From Laetiporus sulphureus 93-53 (lineage: Eukaryota; Basidiomycota; Agaricomycetes; Polyporales; Laetiporaceae), in the NCBI RefSeq assembly GCF_001632365.1, contig NW_024468544.1:203366-267365 (forward strand): 64,000 bases of DNA. Reading direction: 5' to 3'. Position numbers and translations under genes: made by a program. How positions within the stretch are numbered: the first letter of the stretch is position 1; each line of letters starts with the position of its first letter. The notes beneath the pieces were generated by a model that saw nothing but the letters and a program-made list of their open reading frames with translations, was not told where the DNA came from and ran no database searches. Below are positions 10,925-22,890 of the stretch, one piece after another.

Positions 10925-13900
10925 TCACCAGTCAGGCCAAAGACCCAGGAGAGTGTTGCTCTCGTCTTCAGGAGCATCATATTGTTTCATCCACCGGTCA
11001 GGCACCTATGTTGCATATCAGACCATAAAGCATTTCCAGTACACTGCCAAATGTACCAAAGGGAAGTAATGCTCCATAGCGCTCAGGAAGTGCTGCCTAT
11101 ACTGTCTTGGGCTGATGATTGTCAGCTCCCCTCTGTTGGCTCTGCCCAGGAAAGCAGAGTCTTTCACCCAGCTTTCCAGTTTCTTGTCCCACATGTAGGT
11201 TCTGATGTAGTCTATGATCTGTGATTAATTTGAAAAAAGGGACAGCGAAATAATAGTAACATATCAACGATTCTTACTACAAGCTCATTCTTGAGACTGT
11301 CAACACCGACCACCAGGGAGTAGTCCATGGTGTTGATCTCAGCCAGGAACTTGCTGTCATTGAAAAGAGCACCCCGTAAATTTCGCTTTGAATGTTCACG
11401 CAAGTAAAAGGGTGCCAAATGTGCAGCTTCAGGAGAATGACACATCAAAAACAATATACGTATTTCAACATAGCGGATACGCACTTTCCACCAGGTTCTC
11501 ATCCAGAAGTACTTCATTTTCTCGACCAGTACACTGTATGTGACAATTCCAGATTGATCCTTTCAAGTCATAGATCTGAAACGTCACTTGAGCACTGTAC
11601 TGTCCTAGATTTGTACCGTAGGATGTACTTTAGAGAAACGGTGATCGTAGAAGAGGTTCTCCATTACGAGCAAGTTTATCTGCATTGCCTTTCCTCTGCT
11701 TGGCCCTGAGTGCTTATGGGATGTCCTAAAGGTCAGCTTGAAACATTCGAAAATGTTTGTGAGGAGTGTAGGGTGCTGCATGCTCCATCAGCTTGTGATC
11801 TACTAAAGTGCATTCTCATACCATACATTGACAACCACCGCAGATGACATGTAGTCAAAATAAGCTGGCACAAAGGTCTCCATTGCCTGTAATTCTGCTC
11901 TTGAAAGCTCTTTGGCAATGAAGCGATCGTCTTATGCTGCATTAGCTAGACTGGAATGTACGTGTATACGTATTGTGGAACCTACCAAGGGTCTTCAGAA
12001 ATGCAGATCCCGATTTCCCTTCGCTGGCATTCCATTTGACACATTGAGCACGTGACTCAACCATACTCCATTCACAATCATACGTACGATGGAGCACATC
12101 GAAACTGCTCAGGATAGAGGACGGTACAAGCGATCGTCAATCCTCCACTCTCAAAGGTTGCCAAGAGAATTAGCCAATGTCTCATATGCGATCAGGACAG
12201 GCGCTCACATATAGCCCATGGCTGCTTCGACAAGGGAACCCGTAGCTCTTCCATGGGATCATAAGTCTCAGGACTATCTACATTCATGACTCCCCATGTG
12301 GAGGTTGATTCAGCAACTGATCTGTCATCAGGCATGAATGCTTCACCACCATCTGTCAACTTCAGCTCTCTCGTTTGGCGCTTCACAGCATGTGACTTCA
12401 CCAACATATCTCAGTATTGTGGGGAACTGCAGCTGAGCATTAATGACTGAACGTCCGAAGACCATGGTGAGAGAGGGTGGTGATACTTACTTCAGAGCGA
12501 GAGCAATTATCGATGTAGGCTCGTCAGTTCATACTACCATTGATGAGTCACAAAAAATGTGCTCGGGATCTGCTAACAGATCGTCGGCGTCTACATCTGC
12601 ACAGATGTGAGACTGTGGGAGTTGCTGAGGTCAGAAGCCAGAGAGTCTTCAGAATAGAATAACGTTCAGTATTGGTCGATCCAACATTGAGTTCAGGAGT
12701 TATAGGGGCCATCAGTATCAGTGCATGGTTCATTGCCATCAACATCGGGGAGCTGGGTGTTGAGATAGTAGGCACAAGTGTCTGTAGGGGTTCTCCATTT
12801 ATAGAAATAGACCGCTCTTCTCCCTGTGGCTGTGCATCTTCAACGACTTTGGCAATGACCTTCTGAGGAGGCACATTCATAGGCTGACTATATTGTCCTG
12901 AGTCAAATGTCTCCGATGAATGACTTGCTTCCATCTGATTCTGTCTGGGTGACTTTCCCATCTCGTCATCACCATCCCCTTCATTGTCAGCTTCGCTAGA
13001 GTTTGAGCTCTCTGATTCATCTTGAATCGCATCTTTGATGCTATCAAGAACCTCCACCTTTGCACAGGCTGATGCAACAGAATGGGGTCACCATTCATGA
13101 ATGACACTGTACCCATGACCAGCCCACTCAGTATCCTTGCTGATTCGCTTGAAGTGCTTGGCAATATTGGAGACCTTGCTTCCCAGCCCTGGTGACTTCT
13201 TGACAGTGGGCTCCTGCGAAGCGTGATGAGGTTGCCTTCTCTGTACCAGTGGGATGATTCATTGCCTTCCCCCTCCTGTTTGCAAGGGAATTCAACCTAC
13301 TGAGCGGTGGTGAGTTCTTGTCAATCTTCGCCGCATCAGCATTGAATGAAAGACCGCAGAGCACTTGTCAAGAGATGCACACCGCGATGTTGTACGAGAC
13401 TCGAATGGAATTGCAGGTAGAGGTAGCCGAGCACTGTATGGCATTGGGCAAAGCATACATCTTGCATGTGTGAGATATCTGGGCATGTCGTTTATGGCAT
13501 AGCTCAACTCAAAGTCAGAAATAGACAATTTTCTGTTGATCATTCGTTAACGAGACTTGTTCTGCACTGGGGGGCGGAAGGTCAGCAGAAGTCTCCTGTT
13601 CACTTTCACAAACAAGAGCAGCAGGTGGAAGGGCCATTTTTGTCAGCTCTTCAACACCCTGAGTGGGGAGATAGTCCTGATACTTCTTCACAAGTTTAGC
13701 GACACTTGGATAATTTGTCAGACATCTCGGCAACTGAGAGGTACGTTGCAATGTGTGCGTGATATCTGGGACATTGTGATCAACCTATAGGTCAGATATC
13801 AGTAAGATGCTCATTACATCATAAGCTAAGTTGCAGTATCTGAGGAGACACTGAAAGTTCGATAGAAACTTGCTCTGCGCATGTTGCACCGATCGTAGAG

Positions 13901-16900
13901 TCGCTGTCTACGTCAGATCTCAGGGAAGGCTCCAATTCTGTGCAACTAGCCATGGGCAGCTGATCGCCAATGGTCGATGGGGCCATTTCAGTGAGAGCAC
14001 TCTGCTCGGTCTTGTCCATGACCGATTCTGATTCCACAGCATCAGAAGTGGATGACGTCGACATGAGAGAACCTCCTGTAAGCTGTCTCTTAATGACGCG
14101 ACCATAGTCCTCGGCTTCTGAAATGTTGTGTGCGTTCTCGAGCGAAAGTGCTCGAATCTCCTAGGGAACATAGCATGAACAGAGCCAAACACGGAAGATT
14201 TGTGGCTGTTGCGATCGAGTAACTGCGTCACCTTCAGTTTTGGCAGCTTATCGAAGTCCTGCTGCCATGCAACCATCTTATTCTGCCAATAGGCTCTGAT
14301 TTGATTGAGAGCAAGAGTATCTGTGGTAGCAGTCTCACTGTAGATTGTATTGATCAGCCTGGCAATATCTGCCTTCTTCCACTCACCTCTGATGATGAGC
14401 TGGTTGATCTCTATAATGAGTTTTGCATCCGCCTCCTCATCACCAGTAGCTGCATCGATGTTGATCAGTTTGAGATTGTCGATGAGCGCAGTGTACCACA
14501 TGTTGTTCCTTGTATGCAAGCGCTCGAAATCGCTGTTCTTGATTTCAAGCTGCATTTCTGGTCATACTAGTACATGCATAGGAGGATATACGACCTCATG
14601 CAGGACCACAGGATCTGCTTGGAAGTGTATCATCATCTGCTGAATGGCAAAGCATCTGATATGATGCTGGTAAATGTTGTGTTGACAGCCCACACCTGGA
14701 ACAAGCTGCACATCTGCAGGATAAAAGTGGAGCTCAAGAAACTTGGTGAAAGAGTATCTCTGTATACCTCTGGAGACAGCGGAATGAATGGTGTGGCCTG
14801 TTCACAGATAGAACAGATACTCCAGGTAATGATCGTGTCAGGAGGCAGCGAACGTTGGTTGATCTGCCCATCCCACTGCTCAACTGTGACTAGAAGACGA
14901 CTCTCATTATGCACATAGACAGTGTGATGCTGAGCCAGGGGTTGATTGCATGCCTTGTTCTCACAGATTGCCTTTGCGTCCATGAGCTGCGCAAAGGCAT
15001 CTCTTGCCACCTGCTCGATGTAGTGGCCGATGAGTGCAGTCATTTTCACCATAGAACGTGATGTATCTTAGATGAGGAGGAAAGCAAGCAGGATGCAACC
15101 CGCTTTCTGTCATGGGAAGGGTGATTTCCCACAAACTTATGCACTGGTACTTCTCCACGTTAAAGTCATCCCTATTCTTGCGCAGATACCATTCCCACAC
15201 TCGGCAGTACTCGGAATGTTGCCACTTCAGATAATTCAGGCGACTTTCAAGTCTGATGTCCTCAACAGTGACCATTTTGACTGGCAGCTCCTCTGAGGGT
15301 GTTTGGGGAAGCGATAGTGCTGCAGTGTGTGGCAATGCAAGGAGGGATTCAAAGTATCTGGTGTGTTCAGCAGGAGTTGAGCCATCGTCACTGGAAATGG
15401 GCATGTCGAGTACCTCTGAGAGCGGAAGAGACTCTATCTGCGCCGCAACATCATCCATGTCAGGTGTGACCGTGGGCATGATGCTCTGCTGTGTAATGGT
15501 TGCCTCCTGCTGATGCTTCGAAGAACCCCACTCTTCTCTACAGATCACCTCATCCTCCCATTCCTGCTTAATTTGCGTGAGCTCATCATCGAGTTCCTTC
15601 ATGCAGCTGATAGGATATGGGGGTGGGTAATGAAGGATAGCCGAGACAGAGAGGAAAGTCTTCCGATATGGTTCAATCGACTCCTGAATGTGCCGCGACA
15701 AGTGCACTTCTTCTGCATCTTCATCTGGAAGATCATCCACGTTGTCACTTGCAGGAAGTCATTGTGGAGTTGCATCAACAATTGCTTGGAACAGTGTCTT
15801 CTGCATCAGTAGCAGTCAATTGAGATGGCATCGACACATCCGATTCGAGAGCTGATAAGTTAGCTGATGACTGAACAGGAGGGGTAGCTTCAGGCGTCAG
15901 CACCGGCAAGGTGATGACGCAATCCTTCCACAAATGAGGTTCGAGCTGAAGGTTGCACACGATGAATGCGAGGAAGTGCGTCACTTTCTTTTCACGTGCT
16001 GAAGGGTATCTATATCACCACCACGGAGCATGATCGTACAGCCCATCTCCAGGTTACATCCCCCCAAGTGCATGTATGTCTTGCGATGACCAGGAATGAG
16101 TGGATGGTTGAACATCTGGATGCGAAATCCTGTGCAGTGTCCGAGGTGCAGCTCCAACGCAAGCTTGTCCATGGATGAGAAGACATCTCCTTGTGTCATC
16201 CGAGCAACAAAGGCGATGGCGGATGGCTTAACGATCCTCACGACGGCAATCTTGTGTTTTGCGAGAGCATCGAGAGCCAGCCCGGAGACAGACTTCTCTG
16301 CCAGAACGACGTGTGGCCGCAGAGCTGAAATACGAGTAGCCAAGTTGTTTAGGTAGTCCTTCTCCTGCTGCAAGATCTGGCCGAAGTGCATATATTGCCC
16401 CTCCACTCGATGGAACTCCATGGAAAATGTGACTGGCATGACATGAGGATTACGCTGCATCTGCATTATCTGCTTAGACGTGATGTTCTTGGTGATGACA
16501 GTGCCATCCACATACTCAGAATCCTTTGACACGCCTCTGGGGATCTTTTGATCTTAACATATCAATGGACATCCATGTCGGCGCCCTGCCTCTGGGGGTG
16601 GGCAGTGAATGTTGACTCGCAAGCGATGCGCATGCTGAGTTTCAAAAGCATCTCCTCCCGATCGTCAATATTGGGAATGTCCTCAGCTAACAGCATCTGC
16701 CGAAGCATGATCCTCAGGTGAAACATAGTGATCAAGTTCAATTCCTGTGCGTATCTGGGAAAATGTATCATTCAATAATTATTCCATAGAGGTTGATATC
16801 ACTTACGTGATGCTTTCTGTCCATGTACGACAGCCGGGGTGCCCTGTCAAGTGCTCTCTAATACCACTCTGTACGTGACTGCAGATGAACGGACTCTATG

Positions 16901-18400
16901 CTTCGAGATCTATGTATGAATTGAACCATGACCGGAGCATGCCTGAACTCTCAAACGGATGCCCTTGATCAGGTGAGGTAACAGGGAATTGCATGGAACT
17001 CATCGACCCAATGGCAGAGATCGGCACTGTGACAGGAAAGTCGATAGGTGTTTTGGTCCCAGGAGCAGTTGGGGAATTCTCGCTCGTGAACTTATCAGGG
17101 AAGGCCACTGAGTCTTGGACTTCTTCGGTCAATGCCCTGCGAAATGGAACTGGATTTTCACGACCGAGACGATCTCTGTGAATTTCATCAAGAAATGTAG
17201 AGAGGGGCGACGCAAGAGCACTGTCATCAGAATCAGGATATATCTTCGTTTTCACTACGGAAAACAGGTTGAATGGCTCATCTGTGCACCTGAAGAGCTG
17301 TGAGGCCGTGAATGGCAACTGCAGATGATAAGAATGGACAAACAACAAAGCCTCTCCCAGCTGGTGAGCAGCGAAGGGAGAGGTCATACTGGAGTTTATT
17401 GAGCGCCTATCGTCGTCGTCTACTTTGGTCAACTTCTCTAGGCAGAGGTTGCACACCCGCACCATGCCATTATGGCCAAAACGAGCACCCTTGATGATAT
17501 TGGAAGCACATCGAGAGCAGAAGATTTGCCCTACACAAGCATGAGAATATATGCATGGCATGTAGTATGGCATGTAACTTACTGCTTATGCGACAGTGAT
17601 GCTTCCTCCGCCAAGCAGCGAACATGCTCTTGCAATTGTAGCACTCTGTGCATAGCTCATCATTCATCCAGTAGTCTCGAGACAATTCTACAAGCATCTG
17701 AGTAAACCAATTGGCGGTCTGCCCACACAGCCAAACTCACCTTCTCCTCGGATCCTTCGGATCACTTTGGATACTGACGCAGACCTCCAGATGCTACCTG
17801 TAGTTCTGATGCTCCTGGCATCGCTGTCTTGTATAGGAAAACCTGGGATAGCAGTACCATACACTCCACCGTCCGGGGTGTCAGGCAAGTCGAAAGAGCC
17901 ATTTCGCGATGGAGGTCGATCCAGTTATGTGATGTATGACAGAGTGTCTGAGACCAAAGAAGGGGCAGGATTGGAGGCTGCAACACTGAACAGGCTGTGA
18001 CGATTGACAGAGGACCCGCTTGACTGGTTTGAAGCGTGGTTCGAGATGAATGGTCATTTTGAAACGGCGGTTTGGACATGGTTCTGAGGAGTATGATGTA
18101 TGTTTTCAGTGACAGCAGATGCAGCTGCAGAAGAGAGAGGAGCAGCAAGAGTGTTCTCAACTTTGGAGAACAGCGAGGTGACAAGAGCGTACGAAGACTG
18201 GTCATGTTCATCTTCTTCATGCTCGTGATATCATCTACTGTCTTCGCATTGCTTCGCGATCTCGATAATGGTTCATTGAAAGAGAGTACGTGTGCAGAGT
18301 TGGCATCTGACTCCATCACCTCCAGCAGCTGGGTATTTACAAGAACGAAGAAGGAGACATGGATGTAGCAGGAAGAGCCGAGGGGTGTCGCAGAATCAGA
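10925..18400 (-). pseudogene. FAB1: FAB1/PIKfyve phosphatidylinositol-3-phosphate 5-kinase, interrupted
   Basis: FAB1 makes PtdIns(3,5)P2 on vacuole/endosome membranes. Domains run in family order on the minus strand. The FYVE zinc finger (about 17690-17400) has RRKHHCR and CSRCAS, but the next ligand Cys appears as Ser at the exon junction. A Cpn60/TCP1-like domain covers about 16770-15900 (MFHLRIMLRQMLLAED; GTVITKNITSKQ; VVLAEKSVSGLALDAL; CTIMLRGGD). A conserved cysteine-rich region follows (15740-14560), then acidic linkers, and the PIP kinase domain (12410-10925) with DEPTSIIALAL, GGEAFMPDDRS, ETFVPAYFDYMSSAV, IYDLKGS, FYLREHSKRNL, KFLAEINTMDYSLVVGVD and a C-terminal PDRWMKQY. Introns are ~50 nt. 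Lesions: TGA at 18054-18056, TAA at 17925-17927, a one-base insertion near 15040 and further frame changes. Conserved Arg residues after IYDLKGS are Trp and Cys. The exact start is unclear. Confidence 0.85.
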
Positions 18401-18995
18401 CGTGACCGTGTTACTTATGTAAGCCGTGGATCTCCTGGCCACAACTCTGACGAAGCAACTATGCCTGTGAAATAAAATACCCAAAAGATCACGTCGGTGC
18501 AAGAAATCGTTGTGCTCGGTGGATAATCGTCGTGTACCCTGATTTATAGTTAGGCCAAGGCTGAAGTGGCACAGAACAGGTGGCTCGAACACATATGAAT
18601 GAATTACGCCATTCATTGTCTTCTCCTCGCAGGATCTCCCGAGTCCAAACTCACGACACTTGCAGCGTTATAAGCGAGGGCTGCACAGCACATTCTCAGA
18701 CGAGAGCGGGATACTCGAAGGTGGATCAATGTCGATCACTTTCTCATGCCCCGAGATCTGATCGCATCGCATGAACGCTGTGGCACGTGACCTCATCCTT
18801 CGAAGCACAGCTGTGGCGCTTGCATCGAAGCGAAGCCCTCATACGCATACTTGCACTGCCTCTTCCCTCCCTCCCTGCTCACTGATCCTAGCGCAACTCT
18901 CTTTGCATGTGGACCAGTCGATGAGTCTGCTGCGATGGTATACTCAAATGACCTAAAGGACTGCAGTTCTTTTTCTTCACAAGCAATTTCAAACG

Positions 18996-21004
18996 ATGGA
19001 TGACGATGATGCCAAGTACATGCAAGGCAGCGATGACGAGGTGGATATTTCAGATTAACCTACTTCTATTACTATCTTAAAGTCTCTGATAGGACTACAG
19101 CTTCGATTATTCTGATGACGATGCAGGCGATGAAGCCGGCAGCGCCGATGTCGAGAACATGTACTATACTGCCAAGTGTAGGTCAAATGCGGTTCGACCT
19201 CATACCTGTGCTGATTGTCTTCCAGCAAAGAAGGAGGATAATCCGGAACAAGCCTTAAAGGAATTCCGCGCTATAGTAGATTAGGAAGAGGAGAAGGGGG
19301 ACTGGTGCGTCTGATCGTATTGATACCTATAATTTCCGAGCTGAAGCATCCATCACCTCACAAAGGGGATTCAAAGCGCTCAAGCAATTAACAAAGCTTC
19401 TCTTCCTGACACTACACAGACCAAACGACGCGCTCAATACCTATCGACAGCTGCTCACGTACACAAAGTCCACTGTCACACGAAACTATGCCGAGAAAAC
19501 CATCAACGGTATCCTGGACTACGTTGGTGGCAGTAAGGGAGGACCAGTGGGTGATGAGGTATTGGAAAAGTTCTACCAAGCCACGAAGACTGCGCTGTTG
19601 GAGGTGAAGAATGAGGTTGGCATCTTGATGACGATGATGATAGGTATTTCTGATGCTGATTTGATCAGAGGCTCAACGCGAAGACGAATCTCAAGCTCGC
19701 AAAGCTTTGGCTTGATCGCAAGCAGTACGGTCGCCTAGCGCAGGTAAAGTTACTACGTTCTGAGTGGTCGAGCTGTTCTCAACGTAGGTATTCTCATAGG
19801 TCCTCAAAGAGTTGCATAAAATGACTCCCAACGGTGATGGGGAAGATATGGCACAGAAAGGTACTCAACTACTTGAGATCTACGCGCTCGAGATCCAGAT
19901 GCACAATGAGACGAAGAACTTCAAGAATTTAAAGGCACGTCATCTGTGAATGCACATATCTTTTAAGCTCTGTATGAATGCCCTCTCAGGAAATCTACAA
20001 TGCATCGAACTCTGTCCGCTCCGCCATTCCTCACCCGCGTATCATGGGGGTCATCAAAGAATGTGGCGGCAAGATGTGGATGGGTGAACGTACGCTTACT
20101 GTTCTGTCTGCTAACCTTCCTAGAACTCTTACATATCATCTCTCGGTAGGCCAATGGAACAGTGCGAGCGAAGACTTCTTTGAATCATTCAAGAACTACA
20201 ACGAAGCCGGATCCCCGCAGCATATTCAAGTGCTCAAGTATCTCGTCCTCGTGAACATGCTCACGGGAAGTGAGGTGAATCCATTCGACAGCCAAGAAAC
20301 GAAGCCGTATGTATACACCTCTGCCGCTTATAGCATAGTCTTATCGGTGAATCACAGATACAAGAACGATCCACAGGTCAAGGCGATGACAGACCTCATT
20401 GATGCGTATCAACGGCGAGAAGTGCATGCCGCTGAAAAGATTCTGCACGGTAAGATGTCTCATCCCCTGGTCGCAGGTCATTTTAATGACATCCTTCAAG
20501 ACAATGAGTCAACAATCATGGGCGATCCCTTCATCAAGGCGTACATTGGTGAATTGCTACGCAGCTTGCGCACACAGTACCTTATCGACCTGATCAAATT
20601 GTACACGCGTCTCGAGCTCTCTTTCCTCGCGAAGGTAGGCATCGTGGCTGGTTGTAACAAGTTCCTCCTAACGACTCGTCTTGCCTTAGCAACTCAACGT
20701 TGACAAAGACGAGGTCGAGGATCTCCTCATTGGGCTAATCCTCAAGGGCAAGGTAGAAGGAAAGATTGATCAAGTCGCGATGCGGCTTGAGCTCGAGAAT
20801 AAGTCGGTCTTCATTGCTTGTTCGCTAATCCTTGCCTAACGTGACTTTGCTTTCGACCAGACAGAGTCTCGAGAAGAAATGTTATGCAGCACTCGACACA
20901 CGTCTGTGGTCGCCAAGAACCAGAGCGGAAACAAGGAAACGGACTTTGGCATGGGTGCAAATCCGTTCGGATCCAGTATTCGAGAGCTGGAAGGGAGGTG
21001 GTAG
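18996..21004 (+). pseudogene. CSN2: COP9 signalosome subunit 2 (PCI protein), interrupted
   Basis: CSN2 is a core subunit of the COP9 signalosome that deneddylates cullins. The start at 18996 gives an acidic N-terminus (MDDDDAKYMQ). Exons then read [150 protein letters not shown] and the C-terminal tail RELEGRW, stop at 21002-21004. Lesions: TAG at 19282-19284 where a Gln precedes EEEKGDWG, a missing donor GT after the first exon (reads AT), and a small out-of-frame deletion near 20900 removing the KW... part before SVVAKN. One intron (~19935-19989) appears to use GC-AG. Most of the PCI region is intact. It diverges from FAB1. Confidence 0.85.
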
Positions 21005-21312
21005 AGGACCAGACCTGCTGTCTGTTATTGACCATCCGTGTACTCGATTGTCATACATTCTCATTCTCATGCAATCGCTGCCATGTCTCATGCGATCTTG
21101 GCAGGTTATGTTGTGCGTGAGTTGAATTATGGGGCAACATCATATGTTACAGAGTGAGACCCTGGGGAAGCCAGTGTTGGCAACACATACACGCCGATGA
21201 GCATGCATCCTCCCATATCTGATGGTGATCATGAGCTTTCGAGGAGAAATACGATACAAAGTTGCTCACAAAATTATGCGCGTCATGGAATGATGGGCTT
21301 CCAATCATAATT
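21005..21312. other. Intergenic between CSN2 and the next ORF
   Basis: No supported gene. It includes the CSN2 3' flank and the 3' side of the minus-strand ORF. Confidence 0.5.
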
Positions 21313-21921
21313 TCAGCCATCCCGTGACTGCGTGTCCGTCGGTATACGCAACTCTCTGGGAAACAGTCCCCTCACCCTCGCCTCTAACGTCTTCCTCTCT
21401 GAGATCCTTAATGTCTTTGCAAAATCTGTCTCCTTCCTCGTCCACACACACAGGTCCTCCTCCTTGCTCGCCTCTGCATATAAGTTCGGACTGATCTTCA
21501 TCAGCACCTCCATCGCATGCTGGCATGCAGCAAAACTTTCTCTCCAGCTCGGCCTGCCGCTGTCATCGGATGTGTCGTTTGTGGAGATGCCACGCACGCT
21601 CGATGGTATCATGGGCCTGCAGGAAGCCATTCGCGTGCTGGAGGCGCCGCCCGACATTGGGGTCTCCAAGTCCCAGTGGGGGAGGGCCTTTTGCGGATGA
21701 TCGGGGGGTAGAGTGCACGGCGCATTATTTCGTAGCGCTGTTCGCCGACGTATTCTTTCTTGGTGGCATAGCGAACAAAGAACTGCGCGACGTGGAGGGG
21801 AAAGAGCGATTCGTACAGCACGAGCAGTGAGGAGGACATGGCGGGATGCAATAGATGCACCGTCAGAGAGATCGCTTTTTGGACTCCAAGCGCTCGGGGC
21901 AGGGCCACCATCACCAGCCAT
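21313..21921 (-). CDS. Hypothetical protein, 202 aa
   Basis: An uninterrupted 202-codon frame reads MAGDGGPAPSAWSPKS... to a hydrophilic, charged C-terminus (WRESFAACQHAMEVLMKISP, then an Arg-rich tail). An alternative minus frame over 21609-21914 (LLVLYESLFPLHVAQFFVRY...) looks equally protein-like in its first half. The true gene may therefore switch between these frames through a frameshift or intron near 21600. No family recognised. The local sequence is GC- and CpG-richer than the transposon region. Confidence 0.35.
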   Translation of the reverse strand: MAGDGGPAPSAWSPKSDLSDGASIASRHVLLTARAVRIALSPPRRAVLCSLCHQERIRRRTALRNNAPCTLPPDHPQKALPHWDLETPMSGGASSTRMASCRPMIPSSVRGISTNDTSDDSGRPSWRESFAACQHAMEVLMKISPNLYAEASKEEDLCVWTRKETDFAKTLRISERKTLEARVRGLFPRELRIPTDTQSRDG

Positions 21922-22890
21922 TTATGGCAACCAACTGCGACTCACGAGCGCGAGAGCCACAATCGCGACTAGTAACTGCCAGCCGCAACTGTGCTCGTGC
22001 GATCCATTCGTTTGCATGCTTTTGCATGGCCCTGCCTGTATCATCTCGCATCCACCAGAATGCTATAAATACTGAATAACGCTGGAACATGCACCCAGTA
22101 TATTCCACCATAACATTAAAAGCGTGTCTAGTTCTGGCATTCGCTTCTAGGTGGAGATGCGCTGCAGATATCGGCAGGCTGTTCCCTGGGCGTCGGGATG
22201 GTCTCCGCCTAGATCCCACGTGTAGCGCGATACACCCAAATATATCATCACAAGTGAGAGAAAACGTGTGAGAGAAAACAGCCTGATGCGGCAAGGGGCA
22301 CGGTTCCTTGGCGCAGCTGCCTGATGCCTCCGACGCATTGGCATTCACATTCGCAATGGAGGAACATCAACCAGGAGCGAAAAGAAGCTGCCGTCGCATG
22401 CGCCATATGCAGGCCTCGTAGCGCTGCACCGCTCTCCATGGCCGGCGGCATCGGCGACGGCCGACACTGCTGTATCTGTGAACCGCCCATATGCATGGTT
22501 GAAGCACATCGATGTCCAGATCGTCCAGACGCAGGTGCACAGGCATTGGGCATCGAGAAGCAAGAAAAGAGCGGGGAGTGTGGTGGGCAAGAGGAGGGTG
22601 GTGATTGTCGGGGACTGCACGCGGCAGGGACAGGCGTGCTAAACTTAGCGCCGCTGCTCAAACGCCGCTCCAATGTCATTGTTGTCCCGGCCCTTTACCC
22701 CGGATTCCCTCTATTCACCGCATCATATGATTCCCACACTGGGATCCATTGGGGAGCGTCGCACCATCAGGGACTGCCTGTTTGGGTGATCTGCGGTGGG
22801 CCCGAACAGCGCAGGTGAGTCAGCCGTGTGCGCAAGCAACACGCCATCCCACCTGCCTGAAATGCCCGCACCGTCTACGAACGGACAACA
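21922..22890. other. GC-rich intergenic or unrecognised coding region
   Basis: Overlapping open frames exist on both strands (22324-22818 plus; 22248-22679 minus), as expected of GC-rich DNA. Neither has motifs I can name, and I do not support a gene here. Confidence 0.4.

Noticed and set aside
22560..22630. Possible Ras/Rho-type P-loop (KRRVVIVGD) in one plus frame
   Set aside because: The G-x4-G-K-S/T part does not follow and no other GTPase motif is present nearby.
22248..22818. Opposing 143-165 codon ORFs
   Set aside because: Both strands are open because of GC-rich composition; neither shows family motifs or splice-supported neighbours.
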